From Nemertoderma westbladi (taxonomy: Eukaryota > Xenacoelomorpha > Nemertodermatida > Nemertodermatidae), in contig JAUCBJ010008839.1 in the NCBI GenBank assembly GCA_032718475.1, positions 33,049 through 97,048 on the forward strand: 64,000 bases of DNA. The letters run 5' to 3'. Of the stretch, positions 27,901 through 39,900 are shown piece by piece (position 1 is the first letter of the stretch; each line of letters starts with the position of its first letter). A program made the translations under genes and the position numbers. Under the pieces are notes generated by a model. The model did not search any database. It saw only the letters and a list, made by a program, of their open reading frames with translations, and was not told where the DNA came from.

Positions 27901-30900
27901 TTTTTCGCCCCAAAGGGCGTTAGGTCCCATTGCCATTAAAAGGACCAGCTAAGTAAAGGAGCAGGTTACAGAGGCGTGTTGGGGGGAACCAAAACAATAA
28001 ACGAAAGTTAACAATATTATACAGGTCTTTATTATTTGGGTCTTTGGTCTTTGCTTTATAGTCACCCCGATCAATATACCGAATGTTACATTGATACCAT
28101 TCAGAGATTCAGTATCAATACAGTGCTGTCCTGGCACAAAGTTTCACATTCTACTTCATCAGGCTTCAGGTTAAGTTCAGGTGCTTCTAGTAAATAACTC
28201 CTCGCCAATTCGAAAATTGACAGTGTGGTTTAGTGCATAGCATATTTCCCATAATTTTGACAACTACTTGGTTCTCAATTTAAAATCTCAATTTATAAAA
28301 ATATTAATTTGTAATTGGATATTCTTAAATATTGGCAAATAATGATTTTTTTTAAAACTGCCTCAATTTCGGACTGGGCCAGTTCAATACACATATAATA
28401 ATAACAATAAGAATCATTATGCTTTAGAAAAAAAATACTTTCGAAAAAAAATAAAAAAAATATTGAAAAATACTTTCAAAATGAACCATGCTATCCAACA
28501 CGCTTATTCTCTCTGAGGACGCCAAAGAACTTGTTTGTGCACTGGCTGAATATAATGGTTGCTGCTGGTCCTTAAAGTAATGTGGAGGCCGGGAACGGTT
28601 CCGCTATATGGTATAATCGTGATTACGGGTAGGTGTGAATTAATTAACTTCACAGTGTACAACGCACGCTATTTCTTTTCGTCATGCGTCAATCTGTGTC
28701 CATTTCTGTTTACACAGATCACCTACAGTAGTTTTTAAGAATCGCCACAATCCATTCCACCCGCATGCGATATTAATATTCACACTTCAGCTAACCTTCT
28801 TAGAGGTTATTAGAGGCAGGTCGCAATCAAAAGCCGTGATTTAAACCAATTAAAGTATTGGGATTACAGGTAGATAGTTAGCATTATCTTAACCGGCCTG
28901 CAAAATGCTAATACAGTAATAAGGTTAACTGGCCAGGTTAATCTTATCTTAGGTGGTGTATATAGTTGTATCTAATCTGATGGCTTTAGTGTTTACGGTA
29001 GCGGTGCAAGTGGTATGATAAATCGGTATTGGGCTACAGTATATTTCATAATTCCTGTAATAATTAAAGGATTATTACAGGATTAGAACGAATGATTTAT
29101 TGTAGTGTAGAGGGAGTTATTGCGTATTTCTTACTTCAACTTTTATTATAAGAAGGGATCTAGGGGTCTTAACCTCGAATGATAAGTTTATTTTACCGAA
29201 AATAACTTATCTTTTATTGGCGCAATTGTACGACTAATCCCATCACATGCGTACTTTTTAACCGGGTAGTGTACAAATTTAGGAATCGCGTAATTTTTTC
29301 TTGAAATTAATATCTCATATCTCTCCAAACCACGTACGCGTTTCGACCTTACTGGGTCTCATCAGCGTGGTGTCGGATTCGAACCTGGGACCTCGAGGCG
29401 GAAGCCGAGACTACAACCACTAGGCCACCTAGGTTAAGACCCCTAGATCCCTTCTTATAATAAATGTATAATAACAAACACCTCGAAAAATACAGCTTGC
29501 CAACACATTGTTACTTCAACTTAACTTTTCTTACTGAAACTTCACTTTACTGTAAAATTTTGTGTGGTTGAAATTTTAATGAGTAATGTTTATTTTTAAC
29601 AAAAACAATCGTTTATTTCAACTGACATCCACTATAATAAAGGCTTGTATTTTATTTACATATCAATTTAATTAAAAAAAAACTTTTAATTTTTAATTAC
29701 TTCTAGTACGTTTATCTAACTCTAAAAAGGACAACAATTACAGTAGCTGTTTGTTTATAATGGGTAACTTTAAAACGAAAATAAGCCTGAAAGTTGAAAT
29801 TGTTTCGAAACCTTTGTCTTGGAAAGAAAGTCAGAACGGAACCTTAAGATTCTATTATTTATCCGTATGGCAGCAGTAGTTCCAGTACTCCTCTATGGGA
29901 GTCCATGCTGGGCTCTAACTGCAGAGGATACCAAATCTCTGGGTGGCATTTCACAAAAATGCTGCGCCGGGTTCATTGTGTCAAGTACAATGAACACATC
30001 TCCAATCACACTCTATACAGTACAACATTGGATGTGTTCCATTAATCTCCCCTAGCTTGACACTTGAACGACGGAACCACCTCCGCTTTGCAGGACATTG
30101 CTTTCGCCGTGAGGACCAGCCAGTGCATAATCTTGTACTTTGGCAGCCTTATGGAGTAACAAGCATGGTGGACAGCCCATGACTTTCTTGAGACGCATCT
30201 TAAAGGACACTGGCCTTGAAGATGCGGATGATCTAGCAAATGTCATTGGTAATAGGGAGATGTGGCGGCGCAATTTTGTCGTCAATCTGGGACAGCATTC
30301 TTAATATATATGTAATATAAATAATGCAGTTGCGATGCAGAATGCCGATCGTAGTAGTAGTAGTAGTAACCTCAACAAATAATTTTTTTTATTATGATTA
30401 AAGTGAAATACCAACAGTTTTTACTGGTTCGGGCAACTGCAAAGACTCTAATTTGCTACAACAAATATACATTCTGAGTGTGTAGATGATTTTTTTTGAA
30501 ATTTTGTTTAAAATTTATCTAAATTTAATCTAATAGTTATCTTTTGATCTAATACAGATGTTATATAATTTAATAATAATAATTTTGTCACTTATTCGCA
30601 GGAGAATGAGTTGCATGTAGCTAATACTGTAACGGTCGATGGAGATATGATCATGAATTCTCGTCAGTACAGGAAGTTTCGTAGCATGTTGGACAACGAC
30701 GAACCAGATCAGCATTCCGATGCCCTGAGTCATACGGATAAGATGAGTAAACGGAAGGGAACGGAAGACCTGACAACACGTTGGCCGCAAGGGAAAGTTC
30801 CGTATAGGATAAACCCAATACTAAGTAAGTTGGAATGCAGCACTGGCATGTTTCCGATCCTAAAATCAGATAGGGGGACTCTGGACCCGGTCAAAATTCA

Positions 30901-33900
30901 ACCCTCTCCAGGGGATGGTTATTGGAAGCATTTAGCGAGAACTCAAAATATTAAAATATAAGATAATAGTGGGGTAATGAAATAAGAAACCTAGATAATC
31001 AATATTCTTTTAAATCTCCAATTAAATCTCACCTCCTTTTTCAATGTAAAAATAGGTACAATAGTCCTACAGTAAGTTATTAGTTTAATACAGTAACTTA
31101 CTATATAAAGTAAATTACGTTTTATAAATTGTGCTTTACATTCAGGTATTGTACTGTACAGTTACATCTTTATCGCTGAGTCGAAGTATTGTCTCGGTCT
31201 TGAGGTTGAAGTTGTAAATAGTGTAATTAAGTTTTATATTGGTTTTAGGTTAGTGCAGTGAAATTGTGTAATGTTGCATATGTAACCAAGTAACGTAACC
31301 TTGGAAATAAGCTGCAAAGTTTTAGAGGTGTTCCTATATGTTATGTTGGACAATACCTATATACATTGATGGTGTATTTGTTATCGTTATTACATTCTAT
31401 AAATAAATCAACTGTATCTATACAGTACATTATTGGAGAACGGTTATCATGGATTGCTTTACTTTATGAAAATTCACGCGAATATAATGTAATACAGTAT
31501 GGTTAACAGACGTTTCGGTCTAAGACGTTTTGGCCTAGGACGTTTCGGCCCAATAAATGAAATACAAGATTTGCTTGTCGGACGTTTTGGCCCAAAGATT
31601 CACTTTACTCCCTTAAAATAAGCTATTAATAATAAGTTATTCAATATATTTGTTTTGTAGTTGTTACGTTCGTTACAAGAGGAGTTGTCAGTAGGAACTG
31701 CTCCGACACTGTTTGAAAGTCGTCAAGATCGAAGTTCTACATTATATTTATAAATAATAACTAATGTAATATTATTATTATTATTTATTAATATAAATTT
31801 ACACCATACTGTAACTTAGAACAAAGATAACATATGCTGACAAATTAACTTTAGTTAATACAGTTAGATAGTTAAAAGTAAGTAATAGTAAAGGTAATAG
31901 GTAAAGTAATAAAGGTAAAGTAATAGTTAAAAACATACGTATTTTAAAATGTGAGTCAATAAATAAAGTACATTAAAATACACCGAATTAAAATTATTAC
32001 TGTATTTTAATGTTAGACTTAAAAATATAATAGATAAGAAATATTCCATTAAAGGGGCATTGCTAATAATTATGAGACAGACTGGATGTCATATGGAATG
32101 AGATAAAATATATGCGTATTAAATTTAAATTTAGATGAAATATATGGTATTAAATTTAAATTTAGAGGAAATATATGCGTATTAAAAGGACAAGAGTGGA
32201 TGTGAAGTGAAATAAAATATGTATTAATAAAAGCATTATACGTCGTTATCTATGGGTATAAATTCATCTATCATCGAGATGAGAGTTATTGTTTCAACAG
32301 ATCATTAAGACATAGCTGCAACACACTGTCCAGCTACAAAAATTATCAATTGAGTAATGTTTAAAATGAATGAGCAAGCAAGCAAGCAAACAGTCGGCCG
32401 AAGCCGGAGGCGACCCGAAGGCTCCTCTTTCGATAGCTGCTACCCGAGGGTAGGGATGGGCGCTACTCCTATCCCAAGATTTGCTCCCAGTTATTTAACT
32501 GGTACTCATTTTATCGACCCCAGTGGATGAAAGGCTGAGTGGACCCTGGCGGGGCTGAACCTACAACCATAGATTGCAGGCCCGGCGCTCAACCAACTGA
32601 GCTACCCCGCCTTCGAAAAATTAATGAAGTATCTCCAAAATATATCGATCAGACGATATTTAAGCCCTAAATGGTTCGTGAAATTGATTCGCTTTTGTAG
32701 TTTATTAGCAATGTGGTACTCGGTACCAAAAGTTTTGTTCTGACTTGCATTTTTTCGGCCGCAAAACATAAATGGGGCAGAGCACCACATGCATAATGTT
32801 TATTTTATTTTGAAATAAATTAAATAGCCATTTCATGAAAGATATTTCATTAAGTTTTTGTATGTTATTGGTAAATAATTATAATTTTAATGAATAGTTA
32901 TTATCATATCAAACAAGTTGGCCTTTTCATTCGGTTACAGTCATGGGCCGAAACGTCCGGGCCGAATCGTCCGGGCCGAAATGTCCGGGCCGAAACGTCC
33001 TGGACCGAAACGTCCTAGGCCGAAACGTCTGTATACCGTACTGTATAATAGTGTATATCGCGGTACACTGGAACTTGTTTATGTAATCAACAAAAATAAT
33101 ATATTTCAAGCGCAAAATCCCTCGAATATCGTTTGTTTCACCAAGTTTGATGTTTCATTGGCTTCCGCTCGGGTGTCAGGTACGGCACCAGGTACCTCAG
33201 TCATTGCCCATTAATTACGGTTTGATTTGACGCGGGACACCAAGGTGTCCCACATTAACGTGCCTTTCCTGTAGTCCTAGCACCAACGCCTGAATTCAAG
33301 TAGTTTTAAATTTCACAATTAATTTCTTCGATAAAACACATATTTTTCTCGATATGCACGTACCCGTATCATTATAACATAAAAAGGAATCATATATGTG
33401 CAAACCTGAGGTACTAACGCCCACGAATATACTGTATCATAGAAAATAGATAAATATATTTTTGATTATTTTGTAATATAATAATAATAATATATATTTA
33501 TTTATATAGCGCCAAATTTACATCATTTACGTACTCTAAGGCGCTGACAACACATACAGTAATACACAGTAATTAATAGTTCGTGACTGCAATGGCAATA
33601 GTTATGAGATAAAATCAACTAAATTAATGTAGTAATAAAAAACCAACAATAAAAACATCATAAAATATAGTAAAAACAAACAATAAAAACGATCATCGCA
33701 GATATTCCAATCTTACGGGTTAAGTTAACTAGTAATTAATGGCAATAGTTGTGAAATAAAATTATCCAATTAATTAATTAAAAAAATGTCAGTCGTCCAT
33801 AAAAACAAATAAATAAATGTTTAGTTTAGATTTAACTTCATAGGCACTGCGTAATATAAGACACTAGTTCACGTGGTATTCCAGATTGTATAGGTGAGTT

Positions 33901-36900
33901 TTTAGACGTTTCTTAAAAATGCCCACATTCAATGATTCGCGTATGGCCGGAGGCAATGCGTTCCATACGGTTGGAGCAGCAATGGAGAACGATCGCCTAC
34001 CATAATGTTCCGTATTGTAGCGAGGGGCCACGAGTAAACCCAGCCCGCTGGATCGCATCTCGTGGATGGGTATGTACGGAGTTAGTAAGTCGCTTAGATA
34101 CTTCGGGGCACAGTTATTTACGCATTTCCAAGTTAGCAAGGCAATTTTAAAGTCGATACGGCGAACTATAGGTAACCAGTGCAATGCTTTTAGGGTTGAA
34201 GTTATATGGTCCCTCTTCTTTACACCACATAGAAGTCGAGCCGCGGAGTTTTGAACGTACTGTAGTTTCTGAATGTACTTTTTTGGCAGACCGTAGTAGA
34301 GAGAAATATTGGCGTCAAGCTTTGATGTGACAAGTGCGTGTATAAGTATTTCCATGTTTTGTTTACGATGTTTTCTTCATGTTTTAATATACGATTAAGA
34401 ACTCAAAAGGTTATTATCACTCGGTGATATCTGTCTGTGAGTAACATAATCGGTATAATGTTACTCAATTTGCATAATTTTTAAATCTTAATTAAAACTA
34501 AAAACATAAATGTTTCGTTATCGAAAACAGTATTTCTCCCAAGCACACACCCCCCGCCCCCCCCCCCCCCACCCCCCCCACCCCCCCCCCCCCACCCCCC
34601 CCCCCCCCCCCCCCAATCCCAATACAAACTACTCATCCTAAAACAACATCGAAAGATCACAGAAAGCTAAGGATTTATCATCGTCCCCAACAGCAAACTT
34701 TATTCTCAACAGCCCCATCTCAAAGGGAAATAGAAGAGGTGCACATTAAAATAACGGTGCCGGTGCTGCTACTACAAAATGTATCTACCGAGCCAGCTTG
34801 TCATCATAAAATTAGGAATATCTCCAAAGAATACCAATGAATTGCAGCATGCCTTGTAAGGAATATAGGATTACCCAAATCAACTAATTTTACTCCAGGG
34901 GACAAAGTCATTAAATTTCTTTATATGACTGACTAACTTCCTGTTCGAACGAGGTGAGTGCTTGGGAAATATGTTTGTGTGCCTGGGGCGTATGAAGAGA
35001 ATGCTGCGCCCAGGTGGGAATACATATTATCCCACCTCCCCCTCCCCTCCCCCACACAATCCCTGTAAATATATGAATTTCACTACACTCAAAACACCAT
35101 CTCCTCAAAATACTGCTGATATGAATAATTGTCATGGGTGATAGGGAGTTGTGGCGGCGCAATTTTGTCGACAAGACGGCACAGCATTCTTAAAAATGCA
35201 GCTGCAATGCAGCATGCCGATCTTAGTAGTAGCTGATATGAAAACTGATTCTCAACTCAAGGATTTGAAGGGTCATTCATACGAATCATACCTCATACAA
35301 CTAACTCTAAACTCTAGGGTTTAATAGTAAAGGCGGAATCGTATAGTTATATACTTTTTATGACTAATAAAAATCTTTAAAATTTCAGGTGCAGCTCATA
35401 AGGCCGCCATTAAGGAAGCTATTGACCATTGGCAAGAGAAAACCTGTATCCGATTCCAGAGGAAGATGGACTACCCAACACTTACCGAAGAAGGAGAACA
35501 GCTTAGGGAGTTAGGGCACATAAACTACCTCAACTTTACCACTGCCCCAAGTCAAAGGTAAACAAACTACTTGGTAGGGAAAACATAGTTGATCCTGAAC
35601 AGAAATTGATTTTTATATATGTTCATACACTGTAGGTGTGTAGATGTGAAACGCTATGGTCAATACGATGTGAGTAGATCATTTACTAACATTTATTAAC
35701 ATAATTAACACGTATGAAGGCGGGGAAGCTCAGTTGGTTGAGCGCTGGGTCTGCAATCTTTTGGCTGTAGGTTCGAGCCCCGCCAGTGTCCCCTCAGTCT
35801 TTCATCCAATGGGGTTGATAAAATGAGGACAAGTATAATTACTGTGAGCAAAACTTGGGATAGGAGTAGCGCCCATCCCTACCTACAGGTAGTAGATAGG
35901 AGTAGCGCCCACCCCCTACCCTCGGGTAGCAGATAGGAGTAGCGCCCACCCCTACCCTCGGGTATCAGATATGAGTAGCGCCCATCCCTACCTACAGGTA
36001 GTAGATAGGAGTAGCGCCCACCCCCTACCCTCGGGTAGCAGATAGGAGTAGCGCCCACCCCTACCCTCGGATAGCAGATAGGAGTAGCGCCCACCCCTAC
36101 CTTCGGGTAGCAGATAGGAGTAGCGCCCACCCCCTACCTTCGGGTAGCAGATAGGAGTAGCGCCCACCCCTACCCTCGGGTATCAGATATGAGTAGCGCC
36201 CATCCCTACCTACAGGTAGTAGATAGGAGTAGCGCCCACCCCCTACCCTCGGGTAGCAGATAGGAGTAGCGCCCACCCCTACCCTCGGGTATCAGATATG
36301 AGTAGCGCCCATCCCTACCTACAGGTAGTAGATAGGAGTAGCGCCCACCCCCTACCCTCGGGTAGCAGATAGGAGTAGCGCCCACCCCTACCCTCGGATA
36401 GCAGATAGGAGTAGCGCCCACCCCTACCTTCGGGTAGCAGATAGGAGTAGCGCCCACCCCCTACCTTCGGGTAGCAGATAGGAGTAGCGCCCACCCCCTA
36501 CCCTCGGGTAGCAGATAGGATTAGCGCCCACCCCCTACCCTCGGGTAGCAGATAGGAGTAGCGCCCACCCCTACCCTCGGGTAGCAAATAGGAGTAGCGC
36601 CCACCCCTACCCTCGGGTAGCAGATATGAGTAGCGCCCACCCCTACCTTCGGGTAGCAGATAGGAGTAGCGAACCACCCCTACCTTCGGGTAGCAGATAG
36701 GAGTAGCGCCCACCCCTGCCTTCGTGTAGCAAATGGGAGTAGCGCCCACCCCATGCCCTCGGGTAGCAGATAGGAGTAGCGCCCACTCCCTACCCTCGGG
36801 TAGCAGATAGGAGTAGCGCCCACCCCTACCCTCGGGTAGCAGATATGAGTAGCGCCCACCCCCTACCCTCGGGTAGCAGATAGGAGTAGCGCCCACCCCT

Positions 36901-39900
36901 ACCCTCGGGTAGCAAATAGGAGTAGCGCCCACCCCATGCCCTCGGGTAGCAGATAGGAGTAGCGCCCACCCCTACCTTCGGGTAGCAGATAGGAGTAGCG
37001 AACCACCCCTACCTTCGGGTAGCAGATATGAGTAGCGCCCACCCCTACCCTCGGGTATCAGATATGAGTAGCGCCCATCCCTACCTACAGGTAGTAGATA
37101 GGAGTAGCGCCCACTCCCTACCCTCGGGTAGCAGATAGGAGTAGCGCCCACCCCTACCCTCGGGTAGCAGATATGAGTAGCGCCCACCCCCTACCCTCGG
37201 GTAGCAGATAGGAGTAGCGCCCACCCCTACCCTCGGGTAGCAAATAGGAGTAGCGCCCACCCCATGCCCTCGGGTAGCAGATAGGAGTAGCGCCCACCCC
37301 TACCTTCGGGTAGCCTATATGAGTAGCGCCCACCCCTACCTTCGAGTAGCAGATGGGAGTAGCGCCCACCCCCTACCCTTGGGTATCAGATAGGAGTAGC
37401 GCCCACCCCTACCCTCGGGTAGCAAATAGGAGTAGCGCCCACCCCATGCCCTCGGGTAGCAGATAGGAGTAGCGCCCACCCCTACCTTCGGGTAGCAGAT
37501 AGGAGTAGCGCCCACCCCTACCTTCGGATAGCAGATATGAGTAGCGCCCACCCCTACCTTCGAGTACCAGATGGGAGTAGCGCCCACCCCCTACCCTTGG
37601 GTATCAGATAGGAGTAGCGCCCACCCCTACCCTCGGGTATCAGATATGAGTAGCGCCCACCCCTACCTTCGGGTAGCAGATATGAGTAGCGCCCAGCCCT
37701 ACCTTCGAGTAGCAGATGGGAGTAGCGCCCACCCCCTACCCTTGGGTATCAGATAGGAGTAGCGCCCACCCCTACCCTCGGTTAGCAAATAGGAGTAGCG
37801 CCCACCCCATGCCCTCGGGTAGCAGATAGGAGTAGCGCCCACCCCTACCTTCGGGTAGCAGATAGGAGTAGCGCCCACCCCTACCTTCGGATAGCAGATA
37901 TGAGTAGCGCCCACCCCTACCTTCGAGTAGCAGATGGGAGTAGCGCCCACCCCCTACCCTTGGGTATCAGATAGGAGTAGCGCCCACCCCTACCCTCGGG
38001 TATCAGATATGAGTAGCGCCCACCCCTACCTTCGGGTAGCAGATAGGAGTAGCGCCCACCCCTACCTTCGAGTAGCAGATGGGAGTAGCGCCCACCCCTA
38101 CCCTCGGGTATCAGATATGAGTAGCGCCCACCCCTACCCTCGGGTATCAGATATGAGTAGCGCCCACCCCTACCTTCGGGTATCAGATATGAGTAGCGCC
38201 CACCCCTACCCTCGGGTATCAGATATGAGTAGCGCCCACCCCTACCCTCGGGTATCAGATATGAGTAGCGCCCACCCCTACCCTCGGGTATCAGATATGA
38301 GTAGCGCCCACCCCTACCTTCGAGTAGCAGATGGGAGTAGCGCCCACCCCTACCCTCGGGTATCAGATATGAGTAGCGCCCACCCCTACCCTCGGGTATC
38401 AGATATGAGTAGCGCCCACCCCTACCTTCGGGTAGGAGATAGGAGTAGCGCCCACCCCCTACCCTCGGGTATCAGATAGGAGTAGCGCCCACCCCCTACC
38501 CTCGGGTAACTGTGAGCGTATTCAATTCCGCCTCACTTAACCCCCATAAAGTGGGAAAGAGCGCCTCTAAGCAATATTGGGAGCACGAGGTTGATTACCA
38601 ATCAACCTCGTGTCACCCCAGTAAACGGGGACAATAGGCCCCAGAGAACACACACACAATAGGGGTCAGGGGTTACACCCCTGAGAGAGAGGAAAGTAAC
38701 AGCAGCGGGGGGGGGGGGGGGGGAAACACCCCCGCAGGGCAGAGGGTGTGAAATAGGGTTATTAGCCAATGGGTGGAAAGCATCGACTGAGTAACACCAC
38801 GTGGCCAACCGTGCAATATATATTACCAGTAATCATGTTATCCCATTCACTCTTAGTTAGTCAGTTAGTTAGGGTGGTACGGGAACTCTTAACACCGTCC
38901 CCGTCCACTGCTATCAGCATATCTTATTCAGTGCATTACCGGTACTTATTCACCTGTGCTTATTTCCATCTTATCTATATATCTATACATACACGGATCA
39001 ACATCAGAACTCTTTCAGCCTTTTCACATACACGGCGGGGACGCGTAGTCAAGATAACCGGATAAACTGGGATCCTCGGTGGATCCCGTCACAGTAACAG
39101 ATAGGAGTAGCGCCCACCCCTACCTTTGGGTAGCAGATATGAGTAGCGCCCACCCCTACCTTTGGGTAGCAGATATGAGTAGCGCCCACCCCTACCTTTG
39201 GGTAGCAGATATGAGTAGCGCCCACCCCTACCTTTGGGTAGCAGATACGAGTAGCGCCCACCCCTACCTTCGGGTAGCTGATATGAGTAGCGCCCACCCC
39301 TACCTTCGGGTAGCAGTAGCAGATATGAGTAGCGCATCACCCCTACCTTCGGATAGCAGATATGAGTAGCGCCCACCCCTACCCTCGGGTAGCAAATAGG
39401 AGTAGCGCCCACCACCTACCCTCGGGTAACAGATAGGTGTAGCGCCAACCCCCACCTTAGGGTAGCAGATAGGAGTAGAGCCTACCCCAACCTTCAGGTA
39501 GCAGCTATCGAAAGAGGAGCCTTCGGGTCGCCTCCGGCCTCGGCCGACTGTTTGCTTTTATTTTTTTGTTAACAAACTTTGTGATGCCATTTTCCCAATC
39601 GGTCACTATGGCTAACTTGTAAAACCGCGCATCTCCCTGTAGAAACAACATCATAAATATAGAGACAGTGACACCCCCGAAACGGCCAACCGGTACATTA
39701 TCTCGCTCTATGGCGTCCGTCAATAAATATGATGGACAGCAAGGTGTGTAGACGCGTACTTGCAAGAGATTCTTAAGAATGCAAGCCTAGAGGTCTGATG
39801 GCAGTTTGAGCTTGTATATCTAACAAAGTGATGTGACGACGCATTGGTTCTACGTAGTAGCGGTACACCTGGAATGGGTTCTACGAGTAGAGGTACATTT

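Larger units (their letters stand above)
35719..39557 (+). mobile_element. tRNA-derived SINE, copy B, hugely expanded by an internal VNTR
   Basis: The tRNA-like head (35719-35795, GGCGGGGAAGCTCAGTTGGT and GTAGGTTCGAGCCCCGCC) and body (to about 35855) match copies at 32372 and 60905. The tail (39508-39557, CGAAAGAGGAGCCTTCGGGT) also matches. Between them the single 36-bp unit of the other copies is present about 80-85 times, and a solo LTR interrupts the array. It lies in astacin intron 5. Confidence 0.92.

Noticed and set aside
35879-39415. Frames on both strands reading [12 protein letters not shown] or [12 protein letters not shown]
   Set aside because: By-products of the SINE-derived 36-bp VNTR.
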